From the NCBI GenBank assembly GCA_937983105.1, contig CALKAM010000105.1, positions 1-64,000 of the forward strand: a DNA stretch of 64,000 nucleotides. Reading direction: 5' to 3'. Both the position numbers and the translations under genes were made by a program. Every line of letters starts with the position of its first letter. Position 1 is the stretch's first letter. Source of the stretch: Planifilum sp021793745. GTDB lineage: Bacteria > Bacillota > Bacilli > Thermoactinomycetales > DSM-44946. This document shows, in pieces, positions 8,170 through 16,492 of this stretch. The notes below the pieces were generated by a model. It saw nothing but the letters and a program-made list of their open reading frames with translations. It was not told where the DNA came from and did no database searches.

Positions 8170-8784
8170 GTGTTTACAGGAATTGTAGAGGAAGTGGGGC
8201 GCATCGAAGGCATCAAGCGCCGCGGGGCGTCGATGGTGCTGGAGGTCGCCTGCCGCCGGGTGTTGGAGGATGTCCGGATCGGCGACAGCATTGCCGTCAA
8301 CGGAGTGTGTCTCACGGTAATTTCCTTCAGCGACAGCACCTTTTCCGCAGACGTGATGCCGGAAACGATGAACCGGACCAATCTGGGGGAGCTGCAGATC
8401 GGATCCCCTGTCAATCTGGAGCGGGCTTTGGCCGCCGGCGATCGCTTCGGTGGTCACTTTGTCCAGGGACACGTGGATGGAACCGGCATGATTGAATCCC
8501 TTACTCCGGATGAAAATGCCGTGCGCTTCCGGATCGGTGTCCCCGAAGAGCTGACGAGGTGGATGGTGGAAAAGGGATCCGTTGCGATCAACGGCATCAG
8601 CCTGACTCTGGTGGAAGTGGGGGAGCGTCATTTGACCGTTTCGGTGATTCCCCACACGTTGGAGGCAACCCAATTGAAGGAAGCGCAGGTGGGCGACCGG
8701 GTCAATATTGAGTGCGACATGATCGCCAAATACACCGCCAAGCTGTTGAGCAGAGAACGGAATGGACTGGCGCTGAAGCAATGA
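8170..8784 (+). CDS. ribE: Riboflavin synthase subunit alpha
   Basis: Dismutates two 6,7-dimethyl-8-ribityllumazine molecules to riboflavin, the final pathway step. The 204-residue protein is a tandem repeat of two lumazine-binding domains: the N-terminal MFTGIVEEVG and GVCLTV are echoed in the second half by HFVQGHVDGTG and GISLTL. The GTG at 8170 follows GGGAGGCGGGAGC and gives the canonical N-terminus. It is the first gene after the FMN leader; a ribD deaminase/reductase gene is missing. Confidence 0.95.
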   Translation: MFTGIVEEVGRIEGIKRRGASMVLEVACRRVLEDVRIGDSIAVNGVCLTVISFSDSTFSADVMPETMNRTNLGELQIGSPVNLERALAAGDRFGGHFVQGHVDGTGMIESLTPDENAVRFRIGVPEELTRWMVEKGSVAINGISLTLVEVGERHLTVSVIPHTLEATQLKEAQVGDRVNIECDMIAKYTAKLLSRERNGLALKQ

Positions 8785-8834
8785 ATGGCACAGGGGATCG
8801 ATCTCTGGCGCATTCCGGACAGGAGGCGATACGG

Positions 8835-10034
8835 ATGAGCGGTTTTCATACGATTGAGGAAGCCATTTACGAGCTGATGCAGGGAAATATCATCATCGTT
8901 GTCGATGATGAGGACCGCGAAAACGAAGGAGATTTTGTGGCATTAGCCGAAAAGGCCACCCCGGAGGTGATCAATTTCATGATCACCCACGGCCGGGGAC
9001 TCGTTTGTGCACCGATCACCGAGGAACGCGCGCGGGAATTGGATCTCCCTCTGATGGTCCATCACAATACCGATACCCACGGGACGGCCTTTACCGTTTC
9101 CGTGGACCACATCAACACGACGACGGGGATTTCCGCCCATGAACGATCCGAGACGGTCCGCGCCCTGATCGATCCCCAAGCCCGTCCGGAGGATTTTCGC
9201 CGACCGGGACACATTTTCCCGCTGATCGCCAAGAAGGGCGGCGTGCTGAGGAGGGCGGGCCATACCGAGGCGGCCGTCGATCTAGCCCGGATGTGCGGAG
9301 CCTATCCCGCGGGAGTCATCTGTGAGATCATCCAGGAAGACGGGACGATGGCCCGGGTTCCCCAGCTGATGGAGATCGCTGAAAAGTTTGATCTGAAGAT
9401 CATTACCATCCAGGATCTGATCCGCTATCGGAACCGAAAGGAGAACCTGGTCCACCGGATTGCATCGGTTCGCCTTCCGACGGATTTCGGGGATTTTACG
9501 GCCGTCGGCTACACCAATGATGTGGATGACAAGGAACACATCGCCCTGGTCAAGGGTGAGATTGACCCGGAAAAACCGGTGATGGTACGGGTTCACTCGG
9601 AATGCCTCACCGGAGATGTCTTCGGTTCTCACCGCTGTGATTGCGGACCGCAATTGCATGCCGCCCTGGCCCAGATCGAACAGGAGGGAACGGGGGTTCT
9701 CCTCTACATGCGGCAGGAGGGCAGGGGCATCGGCCTGCTCAACAAGTTGAAGGCGTACGAATTGCAGGAAAACGGTCTGGATACCGTCGAGGCCAATCTG
9801 AAATTGGGTTTCCGTCCGGATCTCCGGGATTACGGCATCGGAGCGCAAATTCTGAAGGATCTGGGGGTCCGAAAAATGCGCCTGCTGACCAACAACCCCC
9901 GAAAAATCGCCGGATTGAAGGGGCACGGCCTGGAGATCGTCGAGGTGCTGCCGATACAGATGCCTCCCAACGAGGATAATCTCAAGTATCTCCGGACAAA
10001 GAAGATCAAATTGGGACACATGCTCAACCTTTGA
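8835..10034 (+). CDS. ribBA: Bifunctional DHBP synthase / GTP cyclohydrolase II
   Basis: Fusion enzyme making both riboflavin precursors. The N-terminal half (about 1-200) turns ribulose 5-phosphate into 3,4-dihydroxy-2-butanone 4-phosphate (acidic motif DDEDRENEGDF at 24-34; THGRGLVCAP). The C-terminal half (about 201-399) opens GTP; its zinc ligands Cys257, Cys268 and Cys270 lie in SECLTGDVFGSHRCDCG and the active site in RQEGRGIG. The ATG at 8835 has AGGAGGCG upstream; an earlier ATG at 8781 lacks a good site. Confidence 0.95.
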   Translation: MSGFHTIEEAIYELMQGNIIIVVDDEDRENEGDFVALAEKATPEVINFMITHGRGLVCAPITEERARELDLPLMVHHNTDTHGTAFTVSVDHINTTTGISAHERSETVRALIDPQARPEDFRRPGHIFPLIAKKGGVLRRAGHTEAAVDLARMCGAYPAGVICEIIQEDGTMARVPQLMEIAEKFDLKIITIQDLIRYRNRKENLVHRIASVRLPTDFGDFTAVGYTNDVDDKEHIALVKGEIDPEKPVMVRVHSECLTGDVFGSHRCDCGPQLHAALAQIEQEGTGVLLYMRQEGRGIGLLNKLKAYELQENGLDTVEANLKLGFRPDLRDYGIGAQILKDLGVRKMRLLTNNPRKIAGLKGHGLEIVEVLPIQMPPNEDNLKYLRTKKIKLGHMLNL

Positions 10035-10052
10035 CAGGAAAGGGGATTGATT

Positions 10053-10523
10053 GTGCCGAAAGTATATGAAGGGAAGCTGGTCGGGCAGGGGCTCCGATTC
10101 GGGATTGTCGTCAGCCGTTTCAACGAATTTATCACGGGCAAGCTGTTGACCGGGGCGGAGAATGCCCTGTACCGTCACGGTGTCTCGGAAGATGCGGTGG
10201 AGATCGCATGGGTTCCGGGAGCCTTTGAGATCCCCCTGGTCGCGGATCGCATGGCCGCCAGCGGCCGTTACGATGCCGTGATCGCCCTGGGGGCGGTGAT
10301 CCGCGGGGCGACGGCCCATTTTGACTATGTGGCCGGCGAAGTGGCCAAGGGGGTATCCGGCGCCGCCCTGAAAAACGGCCTGCCGGTGATCTTTGGCGTG
10401 ATTACCGTGGACACCATTGAGCAGGCCATTGAAAGGGCCGGGACCAAATCGGGAAACAAGGGATGGGAGGCTGCCGTCACCGCCATCGAGATGGCGAATT
10501 TGATGCGGGAGCTGAAGGAATAA
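10053..10523 (+). CDS. ribH: 6,7-dimethyl-8-ribityllumazine synthase
   Basis: Condenses the butanone phosphate from RibBA with the pyrimidine intermediate to give lumazine. The 156-residue protein shows the substrate motifs FNEFIT, WVPGAFEIPL and GAVIRGATAHFDYV. I prefer the GTG at 10053, about eight bases after GGAAAGGGG; a TTG at 10047 is too close to it. It ends the rib operon, and scpA starts three bases after its stop, so rib and scp may be cotranscribed. Confidence 0.95.
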   Translation: MPKVYEGKLVGQGLRFGIVVSRFNEFITGKLLTGAENALYRHGVSEDAVEIAWVPGAFEIPLVADRMAASGRYDAVIALGAVIRGATAHFDYVAGEVAKGVSGAALKNGLPVIFGVITVDTIEQAIERAGTKSGNKGWEAAVTAIEMANLMRELKE

Positions 10524-10526
10524 GGG

Positions 10527-11279
10527 ATGGATGTCACGATCAAGCTGGAGGGCTTTGAGGGACCGCTGGATCTCCTGCTCCATCTGATCGAGCAGGCGGA
10601 GTTGGATGTCTGTGATGTCCCCATCGCCCGGATCACCGATCAGTACATGGCTTATCTGTCGGCGATGCGGGAGTGGGAGCTGGAGATCGCAAGTGAATTT
10701 TTGGTGATGGCGGCCACCCTGCTGGCGATCAAAAGCCGTATGCTCCTTCCCCGAACCGATCCGGAGGAGGCGGGAGCGCAGGATGAAGAGGACGCGGTCG
10801 ATCCCCGGGAGGAATTGGTCGAACGCCTCCTGGAATACAAGAAATACAAGCAGCTGGCAGAAGTTCTGCGGGAATTCGAATCCCGGAGGAGTCTGGTCTA
10901 CACGAGGCCGCCGGCCGACCTTTCCGCCTATGCCCAGGATGAAAACCCCGTCGGAAACCTGACCGTCGACGATCTGTTCCAGGCCTTTGTCGAGGTGTTG
11001 TCCAACCGCAGGGATGAGCCGCCCCTGACCCGCATTGTCCGGGAGGAGATATCCGTCGGCGATCGAATGGAGGAGTTGCTGTCACTTTTATCGGAAAACG
11101 GCGGGACGATCCGCTTCAGCCTCCTTCATCGATGCAACGCGACGCGGGAGCAAATCGTCACCACCTTTCTCGCCCTGTTGGAATTGATGAAGACGAAGCA
11201 GGTGATTTGCCGGCAGGAGAAGCTGTTTGACGAAATCCTCATTGTAGCCGTCGGAGAGAAGGAGGAAGGGGTCCATTGA
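10527..11279 (+). CDS. scpA: Segregation and condensation protein A
   Basis: Kleisin subunit that links SMC heads in the bacterial condensin. The 250-residue protein has the conserved N-terminus (FEGPLDLLLHLIEQAELD, the SMC-neck-binding part), a charged middle, and a C-terminal winged-helix segment. ScpB is encoded next with a 4-base overlap, as in other Firmicutes. The gene follows ribH closely, the B. subtilis neighbourhood. Confidence 0.94.
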   Translation: MDVTIKLEGFEGPLDLLLHLIEQAELDVCDVPIARITDQYMAYLSAMREWELEIASEFLVMAATLLAIKSRMLLPRTDPEEAGAQDEEDAVDPREELVERLLEYKKYKQLAEVLREFESRRSLVYTRPPADLSAYAQDENPVGNLTVDDLFQAFVEVLSNRRDEPPLTRIVREEISVGDRMEELLSLLSENGGTIRFSLLHRCNATREQIVTTFLALLELMKTKQVICRQEKLFDEILIVAVGEKEEGVH

Positions 11280-11902
11280 ATGATCGGGAAATGCGGGCGG
11301 TGATCGAAGGGCTTCTGTTTGCCGCAGGGGATGAAGGGCTTCATCTGCGGGAAATGGCGGAAATTCTCGAGGTGGATGTTGAGACGGTATCGAAGACGCT
11401 CCGGAGGATGCAAGAGGATTGGAAGAAGGAGGGGCGGGGCCTGCAGATCGTGGAAGTGGCCAAGGTGTTTCAATTGACCACGGTGCCGGAGCTGGCCCCT
11501 TATTTTGAAAGGATGGCCCGTTCCCCCAACCGTTCGCAATTGACGCGGGCGGCACTGGAAACCCTGGCCATCATCGCTTACCGACAGCCGATCACCCGGG
11601 CGGAGATCGAAGAGATCCGCGGGGTGAAATGTGACAAGACGATCCAATCTCTGCAACGAAAGGGATTGGTGAAAGAGGTGGGTCGGGCGGAAGGGGTGGG
11701 ACGCCCCATTTTGTTCGGAACGACCCGGGAATTTCTGGAATATTTTGGTTTGAACCATTTGGAGGAATTGCCGCTCCCCGAAACGCTGCTCGACTGGGTG
11801 GAATGGGAGGAAAAGCGGCGGGATCTGTACCTCCGATTGGGTGTCGAACTGAAGGAGAAGATGAAGCCGGAGACGGTTCCGGCGACCAAAAGCGAAGTAT
11901 AG
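11276..11902 (+). CDS. scpB: Segregation and condensation protein B
   Basis: Winged-helix protein that dimerises on the ScpA kleisin and regulates the SMC complex. The 208-residue sequence has paired winged helices, with the family motif TRAALETLAIIAYRQPITRAEIEEIRGV. The start is a TTG overlapping the scpA stop, with GGAGGAAGGGG upstream; an in-frame ATG at 11291 is a less likely alternative. A terminator follows. Confidence 0.94.
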   Translation: MNDREMRAVIEGLLFAAGDEGLHLREMAEILEVDVETVSKTLRRMQEDWKKEGRGLQIVEVAKVFQLTTVPELAPYFERMARSPNRSQLTRAALETLAIIAYRQPITRAEIEEIRGVKCDKTIQSLQRKGLVKEVGRAEGVGRPILFGTTREFLEYFGLNHLEELPLPETLLDWVEWEEKRRDLYLRLGVELKEKMKPETVPATKSEV

Positions 11903-11921
11903 GAATTCTGACCGAATCCTT

Positions 11922-11960
11922 GCCGCCTTTGCCCTTGGACGGGGAAGGGCGGCTTTTTTT
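11922..11960 (+). terminator. Intrinsic terminator after scpB
   Basis: GCCCTT/AAGGGC (or an outer GCCGCC/GGCGGC) hairpin followed by seven T residues (about 11954-11960). It closes the rib-scp transcription unit. Confidence 0.8.
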
Positions 11961-11990
11961 GCATGAACCGGCTTGCTTTCGCCCAGAATA
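11961..11990 (+). promoter_or_regulatory. Candidate sigma-F promoter for ytfI-ytfJ
   Basis: GCATG (11961-11965), exactly 15 bp, then GCCCAGAATA (11981-11990) fits the sigma-F consensus (GywTA-N15-GgnrAnAnTw) with small deviations. It directly abuts the scpB terminator and precedes a pair of forespore-type genes; ytfJ is known to be forespore expressed in B. subtilis. Confidence 0.45.
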
Positions 11991-12014
11991 ACTCCTAATT
12001 GGAAGGTGTTGGGC

Positions 12015-12683
12015 ATGCAAGTCCTCGGGTGGATTCTCCTCATCATTTTGATCGCGATCCTCTTGATTCCCTTTACCACCCTGTCGATCCGGTTTCAATA
12101 CCGCAAGAGGGGTGCTGACGACCATGTGGGGGTGACCCTCCGCTGGCTTGGGGGATTGGTTCGCTTACACTATAGCGTTCCCAAGCTTTCCTGGACGGAG
12201 CGAGGGGATGTTTCCACGCGCCAGGTGGTGCAGACGGGGAAGGGAAAAACCCTGATGTCCAAGAGGAAGAGGATTTCCCTCAAGAAACTGCGCCGGTTCC
12301 AAAAAAATGCCCAGCGCATGCGGAGGCAGGTTCGCGATCTTCATGGAATCCTCCGCCGATTTTTCCAGCATGTCACCTGTGAGCGGTTGGAATGGGTGTC
12401 CACCATCGGCACGGGGGATTCCGCCGAGACGGGAATCCTCACGGGGGTGGCCTGGGCCCTGAAAACCGCATTGGTTTCGGTGGCGGGAAGGTACGTACGA
12501 TGGGCACGCTCTCCCCGATTGGATATCCATCCCTCCTTTGAAAGGCAGCGTCTTGAGTCCGATTTAGTGTGCATAGTCCAGTTTCGCTTGGGGCATCTTA
12601 TACTTGCCGTCGCTCGCCTATATCTCCATATGCGCAAAGGGAGTGAGGGGACATGGCAGAACACCCCCTTCAGGGCCTCATGA
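12015..12683 (+). CDS. DUF2953 domain protein (YtfI-like)
   Basis: A 222-residue protein with one strong N-terminal membrane helix (about residues 3-24) and a basic cytoplasmic domain resembling the DUF2953 family (RFQYRKRG, VTLRWLGGLVRLHY). Its function is unknown. In B. subtilis ytfI sits directly upstream of ytfJ, as here. The ATG at 12015 follows GGAAGG; the last 30 bases overlap the next gene, which supports coupling. Confidence 0.75.
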   Translation: MQVLGWILLIILIAILLIPFTTLSIRFQYRKRGADDHVGVTLRWLGGLVRLHYSVPKLSWTERGDVSTRQVVQTGKGKTLMSKRKRISLKKLRRFQKNAQRMRRQVRDLHGILRRFFQHVTCERLEWVSTIGTGDSAETGILTGVAWALKTALVSVAGRYVRWARSPRLDIHPSFERQRLESDLVCIVQFRLGHLILAVARLYLHMRKGSEGTWQNTPFRAS

Positions 12684-13102
12684 CTACCGCAATGGAAAAT
12701 CTCAAAGAAATGGTTGATGTGAACACGATTGTCGGCGATCCGGTGGAAACTCCGGACGGCAGCGTCATCATTCCCGTCTCCCGCGTCGGCTTTGGTTATG
12801 CCGCCGGCGGGACGGATTTTACCCTGGACGATGCCGAAAAGGGAAACGGGCTTTCGGGGGATGATAAGCGGGAGGGTAAAAAGGGACCGGAATTCCCCTT
12901 TGGAGGCGGCAGCGGGGGAGGCGTTTCGATCACGCCGGTGGCCTTTCTCGTGGTGAGCGAAAAAGGAATCCGTTTGATCAATCTGGATGGATCAACCCAC
13001 CTCCTCGACCGGTTGATCGATTTTGCCCCGGGACTGATGGAACGCCTGCAGGGGGCTGTCCGCGGCCGCAAGCGTTCGGAAGAGCCCCGCATGGATATTT
13101 GA
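12653..13102 (+). CDS. ytfJ: GerW family sporulation protein YtfJ
   Basis: Small soluble spore protein (149 residues) of the YtfJ/GerW family, implicated in L-alanine germination in B. subtilis. Motifs: ENLKEMVDVNTIVGDPVETPDGSVIIPVSRV (residues 15-45 region), a glycine-rich loop (FGGGSGGGVSITPVAFLVV) and EKGIRLINLD. The start lies inside the end of the DUF2953 gene with GGGAGTGAGGGG upstream. Confidence 0.9.
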   Translation: MAEHPLQGLMTTAMENLKEMVDVNTIVGDPVETPDGSVIIPVSRVGFGYAAGGTDFTLDDAEKGNGLSGDDKREGKKGPEFPFGGGSGGGVSITPVAFLVVSEKGIRLINLDGSTHLLDRLIDFAPGLMERLQGAVRGRKRSEEPRMDI

Positions 13103-13206
13103 GAGCCTTTGCGCGAAGGAAACCGCCGGAGGAAACGATCAGTTGGCGACCGGAAGGAAGGGTTCAAAACGGCTTTCACGCGGGATGGGCGATCCCGGTC
13201 ACCTGT

Positions 13207-13240
13207 CCGCCGTCCTCATGGAGGGCGGTTTTTGTTTTTT
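13207..13240 (+). terminator. Intrinsic terminator after ytfJ
   Basis: CCGCC-GTCCT paired with AGGGCGG across CATGG, followed by TTTTTGTTTTTT. It separates ytfIJ from the dacB operon. Confidence 0.8.
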
Positions 13241-13268
13241 CATAACCGGACGTGCCCGGCATATACAT
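13240..13268 (+). promoter_or_regulatory. Candidate sigma-E promoter for dacB-spmAB
   Basis: TCATAAC (13240-13246), 13 bp, then CATATACAT (13260-13268) resembles the sigma-E pattern (KMATATT, 13-15 bp, CATACAMT). B. subtilis dacB-spmA-spmB is a sigma-E operon. A site with the same spacing precedes spoIVA. Confidence 0.4.
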
Positions 13269-13300
13269 GTGTACAAAGTACAAGCTGGGGTGGGGGATGG

Positions 13301-14440
13301 ATGCATCTCACATCGATTCGCTTCGCGGTCGTCTTACTTCTGATTCCGCTTTTATTGGGCAACACGAAAGCGTTGGCTTCTCCTCCCGGGCCGGAGGTCA
13401 GCGCCCGGTCAGCGGCGCTATTGGATGTGGCCTCGGGCCGATTATTGTATGAAAAGGACGCCCACCGCCGCATGCCCATTGCCAGCGTGACCAAGATCAT
13501 GACGGCGATTGTGGCCATCGAACATGGAAACTTGTCTGACCGGGTGCGGGTCTCTTCCCGGGCGGAGGGGGTTGAAGGATCGTCCATTTATTTGAAAGCG
13601 GGAGAGAAAATTCCCCTGGAGCATCTCCTCTACGGTTTGATGCTCCGTTCCGGAAACGATGCGGCGGTGGCGATCGCCGAACATGTGGGCGGATCGGTGG
13701 AGGGATTTGTTTATATGATGAATGAAAAGGCGGAATACCTGGGCTTGTCCAACACGCATTTCGCCAATCCCCACGGGTTGGACCATCCCGATCACTACTC
13801 GACTGCGGCCGACCTGGCTCGGCTGACCGCCTATGCGATGAGAAATTCCACATTTCGAAAAATCGTATCGACGGAAGTGAAAACCGTCCCCTGGCCGGGG
13901 GAGACATGGCATCGCAAATGGTACAACAAAAACAAAATGCTCCGCTATTATCGCTGGGCGGACGGCGTAAAAACCGGGTACACCAAACAGGCGCGGCGGA
14001 CGCTGGTTTCTTCGGCAAACCGGGACGGACGCCGTCTGGTGAGTGTCACCTTGAACGCCCCGGACGATTGGAACGATTCGATGCGCCTGTTGGAGTTTGG
14101 ATACCGGGAGTTTTCCACGGTTCAGGTGGTGAAAAAGGGGCAAGTCTTCGATTGGGCCCGGGTGGCGGAGGATGAGGATCGGATGCTACAGGCGGTGGCG
14201 GCGGAGGGATTTGCCTATCCCCTGAGCAAGGATGAGAGGAATCAAATTCGACTGGAGCCCGTCGTTACCCATCCCTTGGATCAGATTGAAGAGGAGGGGA
14301 AACGGGTCGGCAATATCCGCGTCTATCTGGAGGATGAGTTGGTCGGAACCGTGCCCCTCTTGACCCAATTCGCGGAAAGTCCTTCAGTATGGCGAAACTG
14401 GTCTACCGTGCTGCAGTATGTTTTCGGCAGAGGGGGTTGA
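13301..14440 (+). CDS. dacB: Sporulation D,D-carboxypeptidase DacB (PBP5*)
   Basis: Mother-cell S11 carboxypeptidase that lowers crosslinking of the spore cortex. The 379-residue protein has a signal peptide (1-26), SVTK at 62-65, SGN at 117-119, KTG at 224-226 and the C-terminal S11 domain. The frame is open upstream, but the ATG at 13301 behind GGGGTGGGGGATGG starts exactly at the signal peptide. Adjacent spmA and spmB identify it as DacB rather than DacF. Confidence 0.92.
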   Translation: MHLTSIRFAVVLLLIPLLLGNTKALASPPGPEVSARSAALLDVASGRLLYEKDAHRRMPIASVTKIMTAIVAIEHGNLSDRVRVSSRAEGVEGSSIYLKAGEKIPLEHLLYGLMLRSGNDAAVAIAEHVGGSVEGFVYMMNEKAEYLGLSNTHFANPHGLDHPDHYSTAADLARLTAYAMRNSTFRKIVSTEVKTVPWPGETWHRKWYNKNKMLRYYRWADGVKTGYTKQARRTLVSSANRDGRRLVSVTLNAPDDWNDSMRLLEFGYREFSTVQVVKKGQVFDWARVAEDEDRMLQAVAAEGFAYPLSKDERNQIRLEPVVTHPLDQIEEEGKRVGNIRVYLEDELVGTVPLLTQFAESPSVWRNWSTVLQYVFGRGG

Positions 14441-14445
14441 CGGGG

Positions 14446-15039
14446 ATGGTTAATCATATCTGGTTATGGATGATCCTGAGCGGCGTGGTGGCCGCTGTGG
14501 TCCAGGGACGGGTGGACCTCGTGACCCAGGCGGCCCTCACGGGTGCGAAGGAAGCGGTCGCGGTCTGTATCGGATTGATCAGCATTCTCGTTTTTTGGAT
14601 GGGAATGATGCGAATTGCTCAAGACGCCGGTTTATTGGAGAAGCTGGCCCGACTGCTTCGTCCCGCGGTCCGCTTTTTGTTCCCGTCCGTTCCCCCCGAT
14701 CATCCGGCAATGGGTTATATTTTGAGCAATATCAGCGCCAACATGTTCGGGCTGGGAAATGCCGCAACCCCGATGGGCATCAAGGCGATGGAGGAGCTGC
14801 AGAAGCTGAATCCCGATCCGAAGACCGCGTCTCCGGCGATGTGTACGCTGCTCGCCCTGAATACCTCCGGTTTCACCCTGATTCCCACAACCATCATCGG
14901 TCTTCGGATGAAATACGGCTCGGCGGATCCGGCGGAGATCATCGGAAGCACCTTGCTTGCCACGATGATCTCCAGCCTGGTGGCTATTCTGCTGGACCGG
15001 TGGTTTCGGTCCAGGTATTTCCGGAGTCGAGCGGAATAA
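14446..15039 (+). CDS. spmA: Spore maturation protein A
   Basis: Membrane protein of 197 residues with a nucleoside-transporter/gate-type fold (NISANMFGLGNAATPMGIKAM; LNTSGFTLIPTTIIGLR). In B. subtilis SpmA and SpmB are needed for full dehydration of the spore core; the mechanism is unknown. The ATG at 14446, five bases after the dacB stop, follows AGAGGGGGTTGACGGGG. Confidence 0.93.
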   Translation: MVNHIWLWMILSGVVAAVVQGRVDLVTQAALTGAKEAVAVCIGLISILVFWMGMMRIAQDAGLLEKLARLLRPAVRFLFPSVPPDHPAMGYILSNISANMFGLGNAATPMGIKAMEELQKLNPDPKTASPAMCTLLALNTSGFTLIPTTIIGLRMKYGSADPAEIIGSTLLATMISSLVAILLDRWFRSRYFRSRAE

Positions 15040-15063
15040 ATGCGATGCGGGAGGGGTGAGGAA

Positions 15064-15600
15064 ATGGAATGGATCAATTGGATTTCCAAACTGATGATCC
15101 CGGCGCTCATCGTCTTCATCCCTCTTTATGCCGCGTATTTCCGCAAGGTTCCGGTATATGAAAGTTTTGTGGAGGGGGCCAAGGAGGGGTTCCCCACTGC
15201 GGTGCAAATTATTCCTCATCTGGTGGGAATGATGGTGGCGGTTTCGATCTTCCGGGAAACGGGGGCGATGCAGTTTTACCTGAAGCTGTTCCAGCCGCTC
15301 CTGTCCTTGATCCATTTTCCCGAAGAGTCGTTTCCCCTGGCCCTGCTCCGCCCCATCTCGGGGGCCGGATCCCTTGCCTTTGTGGAGAGCATTTTTCGCG
15401 CCCACGGTCCGGATTCCTATTTGGGCAGATTGGTATCGACGATGCAGGGGAGCACCGACACCACGCTGTACGTGCTGACCGTTTACTTTGGAGCGGTGGG
15501 AATCCGCCGGTCGCTGTATGCGGTGAAGGTGGGTCTGTTGGCCGATATGGCCGGCTTTGTGGCGTCCTGGCTGATCGTGACGATGGTCTTCGGCTCCTGA
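15064..15600 (+). CDS. spmB: Spore maturation protein B
   Basis: Partner of SpmA, a 178-residue membrane protein, the usual length. Gate-domain motifs include RPISGAGSLAF and STMQGSTDTTLYVLTVYFGAVG. The ATG at 15064 is preceded by GGGAGGGGTGAGG; an earlier in-frame ATG at 15040 lacks a site. It is the last gene of the dacB-spmA-spmB set. Confidence 0.93.
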   Translation: MEWINWISKLMIPALIVFIPLYAAYFRKVPVYESFVEGAKEGFPTAVQIIPHLVGMMVAVSIFRETGAMQFYLKLFQPLLSLIHFPEESFPLALLRPISGAGSLAFVESIFRAHGPDSYLGRLVSTMQGSTDTTLYVLTVYFGAVGIRRSLYAVKVGLLADMAGFVASWLIVTMVFGS

Positions 15601-15647
15601 TTTGTGATCCGCATCGGGATCGGATAAGATGGGGATGGGGTGAGAAT

Positions 15648-16373
15648 ATGGAGCGGCTGCAGAAGATCATCGCCCAGGCGGGGGTGGCCTCCCGCCGAAA
15701 AAGTGAGGAGTTGATCCTTCAGGGGCTGGTGAAGGTCAACGGGGAGACGGTTACCACCCTGGGGGTGAAGGTGGATCCGGACAGGGACCGGATTGAGGTT
15801 CAGGGAAAGCCGATCCGTCTGCAGCGGAAGCGGCTCTTTGCTTTTTACAAGCCCCGAGGGGTGATCACCAGCATGTCCGATCCCCGGGGAAGGCGGGTTG
15901 TGGCCGATTATTTTCGGGCGATTCCCGAGCGGGTGTTTCCGGTGGGGCGGCTGGACTGGGATACCGAAGGGTTGCTGCTCATGACGAACGATGGCGAGCT
16001 GGCGAATCTCCTGATGCATCCCCGGTATGAGGTGGAGAAGTGTTATCACGCCACGGTGCAGGGACATCCCGACGACGCGGCGTTGGAGCGGCTGAGAAGG
16101 GGAATCCGGCTGGAGGACGGATGGACAGCCCCTGCCAAAGTGCGACGCATCCGGCGGGAAAAGGGACTTACCGTGCTGGAGATCATCATCCACGAAGGGC
16201 GAAACCGGTTGGTTCGGCGGATGTGCAAGGCGGTGGGCCATCCGGTCCGCCATTTGATTCGGACGCGGTTCGCCTTTGTCACCCTTGAGGGGCTTTCGCC
16301 GGGCACGTTTCGGGAACTCAGCCGGGAGGAAAGGGAGCGCCTCCGCCGATCTTTCAAACAATCTTCAAAATGA
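15648..16373 (+). CDS. rluB: 23S rRNA pseudouridine synthase RluB
   Basis: RsuA/RluB-type pseudouridine synthase (241 residues) that modifies 23S rRNA. The N-terminal S4 RNA-binding domain (about 1-60; QKIIAQAGVASRRKSEELI) is followed by the catalytic domain with Asp103 in GRLDWDTEGLLLMTNDG and the closing motif EGRNRLVRRMCKAVGHPV. In B. subtilis it also precedes the res operon. Confidence 0.93.
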   Translation: MERLQKIIAQAGVASRRKSEELILQGLVKVNGETVTTLGVKVDPDRDRIEVQGKPIRLQRKRLFAFYKPRGVITSMSDPRGRRVVADYFRAIPERVFPVGRLDWDTEGLLLMTNDGELANLLMHPRYEVEKCYHATVQGHPDDAALERLRRGIRLEDGWTAPAKVRRIRREKGLTVLEIIIHEGRNRLVRRMCKAVGHPVRHLIRTRFAFVTLEGLSPGTFRELSREERERLRRSFKQSSK

Positions 16374-16492
16374 GATTTTAGTCACGTTTTTCACCTGAGA
16401 TATAATGATTCTTAAAGGTAATGATTCTTAAAGAAGGTCCCGATCATCGATCGGGGGCATGCCGAGCACCATACGAAGCGGGGGTCGAAGCG

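Noticed and set aside
7886..8188. A 100-codon frame right after the FMN riboswitch, considered as a leader peptide or ribD remnant
   Set aside because: It includes the riboswitch terminator hairpin, lacks a ribosome site and has no deaminase (HAE, PCxxC) or reductase motif.
340..14440. Two S11 D,D-carboxypeptidases considered as a recent duplication
   Set aside because: dacF and dacB at separate sporulation loci are normal in Bacillus; the sequences are clearly diverged and each keeps its own neighbours.
16421..16492. Longer ResB starting 24 codons upstream
   Set aside because: The extra segment has no ribosome site and reads as random sequence; the zinc-ribbon start at the GTG 16493 is more natural.
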